From positions 1 through 64,000 of the forward strand of contig DLHO01000020.1 of the NCBI GenBank assembly GCA_002483265.1: DNA of 64,000 bases, written 5' to 3'. Source of the DNA: Flavobacteriales bacterium UBA7666. GTDB taxonomy: Bacteria; Bacteroidota; Bacteroidia; Flavobacteriales_D; Crocinitomicaceae. Made by a program: the position numbers and the translations under genes. Below, piece by piece: positions 1-7,488 of the stretch. How positions within the stretch are numbered: the stretch's first letter is position 1; each line of letters starts with the position of its first letter. The notes beneath the pieces were generated by a model. The model was not told the DNA's origin. It made no database searches and saw only the letters and a list, made by a program, of their open reading frames with translations.

Positions 1-24
1 GGGCAAGCCGAGGGACAGCGATAG
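1..24. repeat. Partial copy of the 56-bp repeat seen downstream at 1380-1491
   Basis: The first bases of the window (aagccgagggacagc and the following gatag) match the tail of one 56-bp unit and the head of the next unit found at 1380-1491. The window edge cuts it off, so the full extent is not visible. It means that related repeats lie on both sides of the prfH and TPR genes. The rest of 25-105 holds nothing I recognise. Confidence 0.55.
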
Positions 25-105
25 TCTGCTGCTGCGGAAAGATTTAGCGAGGTAATATCAGATTGCTTAAGCGAAGGAAAAACATCAGTTAAACACAACA
101 AAGAA

Positions 106-771
106 ATGGAAACAAAATTACTACATATCACTACCGCAAAAGGTCCTTTGGAATGCCAATTGGCAGCCGGAAAGATTTTGGGTGCTTTGCTCGCAGATTT
201 GAGACAAAAAGGCTTAGAAGCCGAAACGATGGATCGCATTGCTGGACAAGAAAGCGGAACCATTTTATCCGCTACCATCCGGGTGAAAGGAAATGCGGTC
301 AGAGAAGCGATTCAAACATGGTTAGGGACGATTCAATGGATTCATAGGCCTGCGCCGAAGCTTCAGCCAAGGAGCAAAAGTCCGTATCGTCCCAATCATG
401 GGAGAAAAAACTGGTTCGTAGGCATTTTCGAAGTGAATCCGGCAGAAATGAGTTCCTGGAATGAAAATGAGATTGTTTATCAATCCGTTCGAAGCAGCGG
501 AGCAGGCGGACAACACGTCAACAAAGTCAGTTCTGCAGTTCGGGCTACTCATTCACCAACCGGGACCACCGTATTTGTTCAAGAGAGTCGTTCGCAAATG
601 CAAAACAAGAAAATTGCACGGGAACGCATCCGCGAAAAGCTGGAGAAAGTCCAAAGTGAAAAACTGGTGGAAGTGGTGAATCAAACGTGGTCACAGCATC
701 ATGAACTGGAACGAGGAAATCCGGTGAGAACGTTTATAGGAATGGATTTTAAACCCAAACGCTTGCGCTAA
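106..771 (+). CDS. prfH: PrfH, release-factor-like ribosome rescue protein
   Basis: A 221-residue class-I release factor homologue without a codon-recognition domain. The catalytic GGQ lies at residues 134-136 within SGAGGQHVNK, followed by the usual basic helix (SQMQNKKIARERIREKLE). The stretch SPYRPNHGRKNWFVGI before it is typical of PrfH. In the family, PrfH acts with the RNA ligase RtcB2: PrfH frees peptides from ribosomes whose 16S rRNA decoding centre was cut, and RtcB reseals the rRNA. An rtcB gene would be expected just upstream, but it falls outside the window. The reading frame ends at TAA 769-771. A lysine-rich tail continues in the +1 frame to 860, so the annotated end may be premature (see the separate entry). 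Confidence 0.88.
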   Translation: METKLLHITTAKGPLECQLAAGKILGALLADLRQKGLEAETMDRIAGQESGTILSATIRVKGNAVREAIQTWLGTIQWIHRPAPKLQPRSKSPYRPNHGRKNWFVGIFEVNPAEMSSWNENEIVYQSVRSSGAGGQHVNKVSSAVRATHSPTGTTVFVQESRSQMQNKKIARERIREKLEKVQSEKLVEVVNQTWSQHHELERGNPVRTFIGMDFKPKRLR

Positions 772-862
772 AGCTTCAGCGAAGGCGCAAAAGGAAACGA
801 AGTCATTCAAGAAACAACGCAGTAAGTTGAAAAACGAATTGCATAAAGAACTAAACCAGTAG
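767..862 (+). other. Out-of-frame lysine-rich extension of prfH
   Basis: Reading from base 767 in the +1 frame relative to prfH gives 31 further codons before TAG at 860-862. The peptide is strongly basic and helix-like, including SFKKQRSKLK and NELHKELNQ. Skipping the T of the TAA stop at 769 joins it directly to the prfH frame. This may be a natural frameshift, a sequencing indel, or a recoding site. The product as annotated simply lacks this tail. I cannot verify from one sequence that the tail is translated. Confidence 0.4.
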
Positions 863-890
863 GAGATTCACCACGGTGAATCCCTACGGT
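855..890. repeat. Hairpin-forming inverted repeat after prfH
   Basis: The arms accagtaggagattcacc and ggtgaatccctacggt are complementary with a 2-nt spacer and a few mismatches, giving a long stem. It sits in the 140-bp gap between prfH and the TPR gene. There is no U-tract directly after it, so it may be an mRNA-processing or REP-like element rather than a simple terminator. Confidence 0.6.
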
Positions 891-910
891 TCATTTAAAA
901 AAATGAAATT

Positions 911-1387
911 ATGATAACAAATAATTACTTAATCAAAGCATTGGATTATTATCCGTACAATCTGGAGGAAGCTCTGGAATCGTTGAATTATGCCATGGCG
1001 TATGAAGAGAATAATCCGATTGCACTTTGTCTGATGGGAAGAGTTCATTTGGAGATTTTCAAAGATTATGCTCAGGCAAACAGCTACTTCAGAGAAGCGC
1101 TTGCAGCAGGTGTTGATTATCTGGAAACCTATACTTATTTCTTAGATTGCTTGTTAATTCAGGAAGAATTTGAAGAAATGACCAAGTTGCTGGCTTTTGC
1201 GCGAAAACGGAAAGGAATTGATCGCGGGTTGCTATTTTATTACGAAGCACTGCTTTTAGAAAAACAGTTGAAATTCAAAAAAGCGCAGAAGACAATTAAA
1301 GAAGCGATGCTTTTGGCCCAAACCGGCTCATTCATGTCGGATCTGGATGATATGAAGAAACGAATTGAGAAAAAGAGCCAGCTATAG
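911..1387 (+). CDS. Small TPR-like helical repeat protein
   Basis: 158 residues, entirely helical, no signal peptide, so probably cytoplasmic. The spacing of small and aromatic residues (ALESLNYAMAYEENNPIALCLMGRVHLE, then YAQANSYFREALAAG, then KAQKTIKEAMLLAQ, quoted in parts) is that of tetratricopeptide repeats, with about three to four units. Such proteins serve as protein-protein scaffolds. It lies 140 bp after prfH on the same strand, with a hairpin between, so it may belong to the same rescue or repair locus, but that is inference from position. The specific function is unknown. Confidence 0.6.
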   Translation: MITNNYLIKALDYYPYNLEEALESLNYAMAYEENNPIALCLMGRVHLEIFKDYAQANSYFREALAAGVDYLETYTYFLDCLLIQEEFEEMTKLLAFARKRKGIDRGLLFYYEALLLEKQLKFKKAQKTIKEAMLLAQTGSFMSDLDDMKKRIEKKSQL

Positions 1388-1491
1388 CTGGCGAAGACCG
1401 AGGCTCCGTCTCACAAGACGGGTAAGCCGAGGGACAGCTATAGCTGGAGAAGCCTGAGACTCCATCTCACAAGATGGAAAAACCGAGGGAC
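1380..1491. repeat. Two tandem 56-bp units with a covarying hairpin
   Basis: Unit 1 is 1380-1435 and unit 2 is 1436-1491. Both begin agctatagctgg and end ccgagggac. Each contains a small hairpin around tcacaa: ccgtc/gacgg in unit 1 and ccatc/gatgg in unit 2. The G-C to A-T change keeps the pairing, a compensatory change. The first unit overlaps the last codons of the TPR gene. The tail of a third copy is at the start of the window. Confidence 0.75.
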
Positions 1492-1533
1492 AGTGTGGTC
1501 TTAGCTGACTGAATGAAATTTCATCAAATAATA

Positions 1534-1557
1534 GAAAAGCACCTTCGGGTGCTTTTT
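1534..1557 (+). terminator. Rho-independent terminator after the TPR gene
   Basis: Stem aaaagcacc / gggtgctttt with a ttc loop and a run of T. It lies between the 56-bp repeats and the promoter of the S41 peptidase gene. Confidence 0.75.
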
Positions 1558-1575
1558 CCATATCAAAATTCGTAG

Positions 1576-1583
1576 TACTTTTG
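1576..1583 (+). promoter_or_regulatory. Bacteroidota -7 box of the S41 protease gene
   Basis: TACTTTTG fits the TAnnTTTG consensus used by the Bacteroidota primary sigma factor. It lies 19 bp before the proposed TTG start at 1603. The upstream TTG-type -33 element is not clear. Confidence 0.5.
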
Positions 1584-1602
1584 TGGCTGAAAAACACTTA
1601 CT

Positions 1603-3690
1603 TTGCGTCTAAGATCTTTATTTACAGCCACCTTACTAATTACATTCGTTTCAGTTTATGCATCTGCCGGAGAACCAGATTCTTTGTCTGTGAATGTACG
1701 CTTATTGGTGAAGAAGATCCAAAGCAAACACGTAAAACCACGCACCATTGATGCGGATTTCGGAAATCAGGTGCACGATTATTTCTACTCTTTTATGGAT
1801 TCGAAGAAAGAGCTTTTCAAAAAAGAAGATCTGACTTACTTAAAAGGATTGAGCTCCAAATTGAATGAAGATATTCAAAATGGAAACCAGCATTATTTCT
1901 CGGAATTCAATCGCATTGTTTTAGAACGATGTAAAGAAATTCAAGCTATTCAGAAAGCATATCTGAGTAAACCAATTTTGCTGAATAATACAAAGAAGTA
2001 CGATCCGAAAGTGCAGGAAAATTTGACAGCAGTAAATTATAAGTCCTTTTGGGAAAATAATTTGTGTTTAGGTATTTTCTCGGAGATTGTTTCCATGCAC
2101 CCGAAAGATTCGAAGGTGTTATTGAAAGACTCCTTAGCTCAATTTGAAAAAAGAGCCCGGGTAAAAATAGAAACCCGTTACTCAAATTATTTTGAGGTCA
2201 TTCAAGCCAAAAAGCTGATGCAGGAAATGTATCTGAATGCCATTGCCATGAGTTTTGATCCGCATACCTTATACTTTAGCCCAACCCAAAAAGAAGGTTT
2301 TATAGAAGAGCTTTCCACCCAAAAGGAAAAATTTGGAATTACTTATGGCTTGGATGAACAGAATAAAGTCATCTTAACGGAGATTTTACCGGGAAGTTCA
2401 GCTTGGTTAAGTAATGAGCTTTTCTCAGGCGATCAAATTCTAAGAATCAAGTTTGGACGGAATAGTTCAAGTTGGCTTGAAGTTAAAACCGGAATCAGTG
2501 GTTTAAAGGAATTGTCAGAAGCTTTCATGAGTTTTCAGGGAAGAGAAATTTCGCTTTTGGTAATAGATAAGGATGGAATTGAAGTTCAGGTGGATTTGGA
2601 GAAAACACTCGTTTACAACGATAATGACAATATTAAGAATGCCTTGATGACCGGTCAAAAAAATATCGGGTATATCAGCCTTCCTGATTTTTATACCGAC
2701 CATTCCGCTGACGTGAATGAGCTGGGCTGTGCAAATGACATGGCAAAATGCATTCTGAAATTAAAGAAAGACGGCATGGAAGGATTGATTCTCGATTTGC
2801 GCGGAAACGGAGGTGGTTCTTTATATGAAGCAGTTGCTCTTTCGGGAATTTTTATTGATTACGGCCCCATTTTGGCCACTCAGGACAATACCGGGGAAGT
2901 GAAGGTTTTGAAAGATATTAACCGCGGACTTATTTATGACGGACCATTAATGGTTTTGATCGATGCCGGTAGTGCTTCTGCCTCTGAGATTGTAGCTGCG
3001 GTTTTACAGGATTATAAGAAAGCGATTATTGTTGGTGTTCCCAGTTTTGGGAAAGCAACCAGTCAAATGGTTTATCCCTTGGATCCCTTGATTGGAGATT
3101 TTTCAAATCTTCAGGAAAATCCCGATTATGGATATTCAAATATTACGGGAGGATTTCTGTATCGCGTAAACGGAAAGTCAAACCAGGGAGTTGGGGTAAA
3201 GCCTGATATTGAACTGGGAATGACAGCTTTCGACACCATCGAAGAGCGTGAAGGGACTTACAAAAATTGGCTGATTCCGGGCGCGATCGACAAGAAGATT
3301 GTTTATACTCCGGCATCAACGGATTTACCGTTAGAAGCATTGACTGCGTTTTCTATCAAACAACGTGCTGAAGGAATTTATGCACGATATTACCAGGTCC
3401 TGGATTCGATCGGAAAAAGTTATGACCGAAATCAAATGGTTTCATTAGATATTACTACTTATTGGAATGAGTCCCAAAAAGATCATGCAACGGCAGAGCA
3501 ATTTAAAGCATTAAAAAATAATGCAAAGTGGAGTTATGAAGTAAAATCCAACTCCTTTGATCAAACAGTATATGATCGAAACCCGATATTAAAAAAGTAT
3601 TTTGAAGATTTTGCAACGCGTCTGAAAGTAGATATTGAACTTTTTGAAGCGCTTGGAATAATGAATGAATGGCTACAATTAAACAAGTAA
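1603..3690 (+). CDS. S41-family C-terminal processing peptidase
   Basis: 695 residues, with an N-terminal signal sequence (LFTATLLITFVSVYASAG), so exported to the periplasm. The order is an N-terminal helical region, a PDZ-like segment around residues 240-320 (FGITYGLDE, ILPGSSAWLSNELFSGDQI), then the peptidase S41 core with LILDLRGNGGGSLYEAV, the serine region GSASASEIVAAVL and the general-base lysine in FGKATSQ. This is the Ser/Lys dyad arrangement of Prc/Tsp. The family degrades or trims periplasmic and envelope proteins with exposed C-termini. The start is TTG; no ATG is available near the signal peptide. The next gene begins 12 bp after the stop, so the two may be co-transcribed. Confidence 0.85.
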   Translation: MRLRSLFTATLLITFVSVYASAGEPDSLSVNVRLLVKKIQSKHVKPRTIDADFGNQVHDYFYSFMDSKKELFKKEDLTYLKGLSSKLNEDIQNGNQHYFSEFNRIVLERCKEIQAIQKAYLSKPILLNNTKKYDPKVQENLTAVNYKSFWENNLCLGIFSEIVSMHPKDSKVLLKDSLAQFEKRARVKIETRYSNYFEVIQAKKLMQEMYLNAIAMSFDPHTLYFSPTQKEGFIEELSTQKEKFGITYGLDEQNKVILTEILPGSSAWLSNELFSGDQILRIKFGRNSSSWLEVKTGISGLKELSEAFMSFQGREISLLVIDKDGIEVQVDLEKTLVYNDNDNIKNALMTGQKNIGYISLPDFYTDHSADVNELGCANDMAKCILKLKKDGMEGLILDLRGNGGGSLYEAVALSGIFIDYGPILATQDNTGEVKVLKDINRGLIYDGPLMVLIDAGSASASEIVAAVLQDYKKAIIVGVPSFGKATSQMVYPLDPLIGDFSNLQENPDYGYSNITGGFLYRVNGKSNQGVGVKPDIELGMTAFDTIEEREGTYKNWLIPGAIDKKIVYTPASTDLPLEALTAFSIKQRAEGIYARYYQVLDSIGKSYDRNQMVSLDITTYWNESQKDHATAEQFKALKNNAKWSYEVKSNSFDQTVYDRNPILKKYFEDFATRLKVDIELFEALGIMNEWLQLNK

Positions 3691-3702
3691 TAAACAGAAC
3701 AA

Positions 3703-4737
3703 ATGAAAAATCAAATCCTTAAAATCACCTTAATGATCGCCTTTTTCGGAACGGCGAATACCTACGCACAAACGGCTGTGGAGTATATGAATGTATTTAC
3801 GGCAGAATACGGTAAAATTCAGCAGGACATGTGGGACTATACTAGCTCAGTTTCCCACGGTAAAAGTGCGCGCAAAGTAGAAAAAAGAAGAGCGGAATTA
3901 ATTCAAACCTCAAGTCAGGCCTTAGCTAAAGCGAAATCTGCTAAAGCGTTCAACGGATCAACTCAGTTTCGTGATTCGGTTATTGAATACCTTCGGATCA
4001 ACAATATTGTATTAAAAGAAGATTATGCGAAAATCGTAGACATGGAAGCCGTTTCGGAAGAGTCATACGATGCAATGGAAGCATACATGTTGGCACGTGA
4101 CCGCGCGAATGACAAACTGGTTGCAGCATCTGATATGGTTGGAAGAGAGCAAAAAGTATTTGCTGGTGCAAATAACATCAACCTGATTTCATCTGAAGAT
4201 GCATTGGATAAAAAAATGACCATTGCCGGTGAGGTTTACGATACCTATAATGAGATTTACTTAATCTTCTTCAAAAGCTTTAAGCAAGAGTTGTATCTAA
4301 TGGATGCAATTAACCGAAAAGATATTAATGCAATCGAACAAAACAGAAATGCATTGATTTCAACAGCAAAAGAAGGATTGAAAAAAATAGAGGCTGTAAA
4401 ACCGTACAAGAACGATAAAAGTATGGTAGAAGCAACTAAAAAATTGTTGGATTTTTACATCGATGAAGCAACGAATGAGACTCCCAAAATGGCTGATTAT
4501 TTCATGGTAACTGAAAACTTTGACAAAGTAAAAAAGGCTTTTGATGAGATTCCTGAAAAGAAGCGTACTCAGAAAGATGTAGACGGATATAATAAAGCAG
4601 TCAATGATATGAATGCAGGAGTGAATACCTACAATGCAACAAATGCATCATTGAATAAGAAACGTTCAGCTTTAATTGATGGCTGGAATAATACAGCAAG
4701 TAAATTCACGGATACACACGTTCCAAAAGGAAAGTAA
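3703..4737 (+). CDS. Secreted helical protein, LIC11966-like surface protein
   Basis: 344 residues with a signal peptide (MKNQILKITLMIAFFGTANTYAQ cut after YAQ, quoted in part), then an almost all-helical body rich in Lys, Asp and Ala. It resembles the proteins annotated as LIC11966-family surface protein in Bacteroidota and Leptospira, but I make this call from memory of the overall pattern, not a defining motif. It follows the S41 protease by 12 bp and ends at a strong terminator, so it is the last gene of that pair. Function unknown; it may be a client or partner of the protease. Confidence 0.55.
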   Translation: MKNQILKITLMIAFFGTANTYAQTAVEYMNVFTAEYGKIQQDMWDYTSSVSHGKSARKVEKRRAELIQTSSQALAKAKSAKAFNGSTQFRDSVIEYLRINNIVLKEDYAKIVDMEAVSEESYDAMEAYMLARDRANDKLVAASDMVGREQKVFAGANNINLISSEDALDKKMTIAGEVYDTYNEIYLIFFKSFKQELYLMDAINRKDINAIEQNRNALISTAKEGLKKIEAVKPYKNDKSMVEATKKLLDFYIDEATNETPKMADYFMVTENFDKVKKAFDEIPEKKRTQKDVDGYNKAVNDMNAGVNTYNATNASLNKKRSALIDGWNNTASKFTDTHVPKGK

Positions 4738-4800
4738 GAGCAAGTATTGCTTGCGATGAAAGACAAGCGTTAGCGCAGTCAGTACTGTTTTGAATAACCG

Positions 4801-4831
4801 AAACCGATTCAGAAATGAGTCGGTTTTTTTT
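4801..4831 (+). terminator. Rho-independent terminator
   Basis: Eleven-pair stem aaaccgattca / tgagtcggttt with a gaaa tetraloop, followed by T8. It closes the S41 protease/surface protein pair. Confidence 0.85.
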
Positions 4832-4844
4832 GTCCAAATTAGGT

Positions 4845-4866
4845 AGGGACGCGATTCATCGTCCCT
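4845..4866. repeat. Short inverted repeat agggacg/cgtccct
   Basis: Perfect 7-bp arms around an 8-nt spacer, in the 363-bp gap before the DUF4846 gene. It resembles the short palindromes scattered in Bacteroidota intergenic DNA. No function seen. Confidence 0.5.
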
Positions 4867-4931
4867 CGCATCCATAACACTGTATATTCTTTAGAACGGT
4901 CACGGCATGTTATCCCGATGATTAAGCATAA

Positions 4932-4964
4932 ATATCCCAATGATATCCCAATGATATCCCAATG
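4932..4964. repeat. Three exact tandem copies of atatcccaatg
   Basis: The 11-bp unit repeats at 4932, 4943 and 4954 without a mismatch, preceded by a looser version (atcccgatg) at about 4914. It lies about 140 bp before the DUF4846 lipoprotein gene. The count may vary between strains, and the period matches about one helical turn, so a protein-binding array is possible but unproven. Confidence 0.8.
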
Positions 4965-5100
4965 GTTGTAACTATTTTTAACGATGGAAACATATATCTA
5001 ACATCTAAACTAATTAACCAATCTCTAAAAGAATCACCAGCTACTATTGCCTAATAATATTTTAGTTAAATTGCGTTTAACTTGAAACCCTTCGGTACCT

Positions 5101-5958
5101 ATGAATAAGTTAGTTCTTGCTGCATTTCTATTCGCAATGCTTATTGTTGCTTCGTGTAACCTCAATCCTCCTAAAACAGTTGACGGAGTTTATGCTATTG
5201 AACAAACAATTGATACCTCAGGAACAACGATTGCCACCCGTTTCTTACCACCTGATGGGTATACGCGAAAAGCAAAGGATAGCACTAGTTTCGGATTCTA
5301 TTTAAGTAATTTGCCTCTTAAAAGACACGGCTCAGCAGTGCATTTGTACGATGGAAGTCTGAAAGGAAATCAAAGTGCACATGTCGCGGTGATCAATATG
5401 TCTGTTGGTAAGCGTGATTTACAGCAATGTGCGGATGCAGTAATGCGTTTACGTGCAGAATACTTGTTCCACAATAAACGGTATTCGGATATTCATTTCC
5501 GGTTTGTCAGCGGATTCAATTGCGAGTATTCGAAATGGCGGGAAGGAAACCGGGTGGCTCTGAATGGAAATTCGGTGTTTTGGCAGAAATCAGCTACCGC
5601 AGATAAAAGCTATGCTTCTTTTTTAAAATACATGGAAACGGTTTTCAATTATGCCAGTACGCTTTCTCTTGAAAAAGAATTGGGTTCCATTGAATTGAAA
5701 GATGTGGAAATTGGTGATGTGTTGATCCGTGGAGGATCTCCCGGTCATGCTGTCATCGTTGTGGACATGGTTGAAAACGTGGATGGAGAGAAATTGGTTC
5801 TTTTGGCACAAAGCTACATGCCAGCGCAAGAAATTCAGGTATTGACAAACCCAATGAATAGTCAAATTTCGCCTTGGTATAACCTGGATGAAAGACTGAA
5901 AATCTATACGGCAGAATATACTTTTGAGAAGTTTCAACTTAGACGATTCGAGAAGTAA
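5101..5958 (+). CDS. DUF4846 lipoprotein
   Basis: 285 residues. The N-terminus has a lipobox (LLIVASC region: AMLIVASC), so the mature protein should be anchored by Cys19. The body matches DUF4846 as I know it: an N-terminal half with FLPPDGYTR and HLYDG, and the conserved segment GDVLIRGGSPGHAVIVVDM near residues 203-221. The glycine/histidine turn resembles cysteine-peptidase-like or NlpC-like folds, but no catalytic role is established for the family. It stands alone, with the repeat-rich 363-bp gap upstream. Confidence 0.75.
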   Translation: MNKLVLAAFLFAMLIVASCNLNPPKTVDGVYAIEQTIDTSGTTIATRFLPPDGYTRKAKDSTSFGFYLSNLPLKRHGSAVHLYDGSLKGNQSAHVAVINMSVGKRDLQQCADAVMRLRAEYLFHNKRYSDIHFRFVSGFNCEYSKWREGNRVALNGNSVFWQKSATADKSYASFLKYMETVFNYASTLSLEKELGSIELKDVEIGDVLIRGGSPGHAVIVVDMVENVDGEKLVLLAQSYMPAQEIQVLTNPMNSQISPWYNLDERLKIYTAEYTFEKFQLRRFEK

Positions 5959-6042
5959 TTGAAAATGGAGAATGTAAAATTGAAAAGATTTAGACATTCC
6001 TTCTTGCTTTTCTTTTACCTTTTCAATTCTCAATTTTCAATT
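5957..6042. repeat. Long-spaced AT-rich inverted repeat before map
   Basis: Arms 5957-5973 and 6026-6042 (aattgaaaatggagaat and its near-complement) with one mismatch and a 52-nt spacer. It follows the DUF4846 stop directly and ends just before the map promoter. It could act as a weak bidirectional terminator. This kind of sequence is common between genes in this phylum. Confidence 0.5.
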
Positions 6043-6047
6043 TAAAG

Positions 6048-6056
6048 TATCTTTGC
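6048..6056 (+). promoter_or_regulatory. -7 box of map
   Basis: TATCTTTGC, a perfect TAnnTTTG element. Transcription should start about 6060, which makes the ATG at 6061 unlikely as start and favours ATG 6082. Confidence 0.7.
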
Positions 6057-6081
6057 ATGGATGAATTTCTTGAATAAGAGT

Positions 6082-6858
6082 ATGATTAAATATAAAACAG
6101 CCGAAGAAATTGAAATTATGCGCCAGGCAGCTCTGGTCGTGAGCAGAACATTGGGTAAGGTAGCAGAAATGATCGAGCCGGGAGTTACTCCATTGGCATT
6201 GGACAAAATGGCCGAAGCTTATATTCGCTCACAAGATGCAATTCCGGGCTTTTTGGGATTGTACGGATGCCCAAGTACGTTACTTATTTCAGTAAATGAG
6301 CAGGTAGTTCACGGATTGCCAACTGAACGACCAATTCAGGAAGGTGATATCGTTTCTGTAGATTGCGGAGCTGTTTACAAAGGATATTACGGAGATCACG
6401 CCTATACATTTGCAATCGGTAAAGTTTCAGAAGCAAAGCAAAAATTACTGGATGTTACTTTGGAGTGTTTGTATTTAGGAATCGATCAGGCTCAAGTCGG
6501 AAATCGCATCGATGATATTGGTTGGGCAATTCAAACACATGCTGAAAAACATGGTTATGGAGTTGTCCGCGAATTGGTAGGTCACGGATTAGGGAAAACT
6601 TTACACGAAGATCCACAGGTTCCAAATTACGGAAAAAGAGGTCGTGGAAAAAAAATCATGAATGGCTTAACCATTGCGATCGAACCGATGATCAATTTGG
6701 GAACGGAAAAGGTCATTCAATTAGAAGACAACTGGACTATTGTAACAGCAGATGGTCAGCCAAGTGCTCACTTTGAACACGATATTGCAGTGGTTGACGG
6801 CAAACCGGTTATTCTTTCCACATTCGACTATATCGAAGAAGCTTTGGCTAAGAAATGA
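6082..6858 (+). CDS. map: Type I methionine aminopeptidase
   Basis: 258 residues from ATG 6082 (MIKYKTAEEIEIMRQA, the usual MAP N-terminus). An in-frame ATG at 6061 adds seven residues but lies at the expected transcription start. It removes the initiator methionine from nascent proteins in the cytoplasm. The five metal ligands of the pita-bread fold are present: Asp94, Asp105, His168, Glu201 and Glu232, in DCGAVYKGYYGDHAYTF, GHGLGKTLHE, IAIEPM and FEHDIAV. Length is normal for the short bacterial form. Its stop overlaps the start of the next gene by 4 bp (ATGA), implying co-translation. Confidence 0.95.
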   Translation: MIKYKTAEEIEIMRQAALVVSRTLGKVAEMIEPGVTPLALDKMAEAYIRSQDAIPGFLGLYGCPSTLLISVNEQVVHGLPTERPIQEGDIVSVDCGAVYKGYYGDHAYTFAIGKVSEAKQKLLDVTLECLYLGIDQAQVGNRIDDIGWAIQTHAEKHGYGVVRELVGHGLGKTLHEDPQVPNYGKRGRGKKIMNGLTIAIEPMINLGTEKVIQLEDNWTIVTADGQPSAHFEHDIAVVDGKPVILSTFDYIEEALAKK

Positions 6859-7445
6859 TTAGTGAACGAATCGTTTTACTAGCTATTCTAACCGCCAGCA
6901 TGTATGGATTATCCATCTATATGCAGGATGGAGTATTTATTTTTCCTTTCGGTTTGTATAAAGCAGGATTGTTTTTGGTTGCGGTTATTTTGTTAATTGC
7001 AAATAAAAAGAAAATCCGTTTGAAGGAAACAATGCTGATAGTTTGGACACTTTCATTGGCCGTTTCGTCCAAATTTATCATGCAGCTACTATTTACAGAT
7101 AGCGATTTTGAACGCAATTTGGATTCAATGGTTCTGTTTTCTTCCTGGTTTTTCCTGGCCTTTGCATTGTCCTTTTTTACCTGGCAAATCTTGCTTGCTT
7201 TTGAAGATAAAACGATGTATCGATGGCTCCAGATTGCCAACGCAGTTGCTATGATGATTTGCTTGATGATGAACATGTTTGAGTGGCTGATCGTTCCAAC
7301 CTGGATGTGGTTAATGTCTGTTTTCTTAAATAAAGCGGAAAACCCTTTGCATAAATCCGTAGCAGGTTTGGTTGGTTTTATTATCGTGAGTTCTTGGTGT
7401 TCCGCATTGTACTTCGGAAAAGAAGCGATTTTGGGGAACCTGTAA
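6855..7445 (+). CDS. Polytopic membrane protein of unknown function
   Basis: 196 residues with about six predicted transmembrane segments (for example LVAVILLIA, WFFLAFALSFFTW, VAGLVGFIIVSSWCSALYF). It overlaps the map stop by 4 bp and is therefore translated from the map transcript. No conserved motif or known family is visible to me. The tight link to map appears to be organisational only. Confidence 0.7.
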   Translation: MISERIVLLAILTASMYGLSIYMQDGVFIFPFGLYKAGLFLVAVILLIANKKKIRLKETMLIVWTLSLAVSSKFIMQLLFTDSDFERNLDSMVLFSSWFFLAFALSFFTWQILLAFEDKTMYRWLQIANAVAMMICLMMNMFEWLIVPTWMWLMSVFLNKAENPLHKSVAGLVGFIIVSSWCSALYFGKEAILGNL

Positions 7446-7488
7446 CATTTTCTACCGGATGCATTATGGAACTAAGAACCAACTGAAT

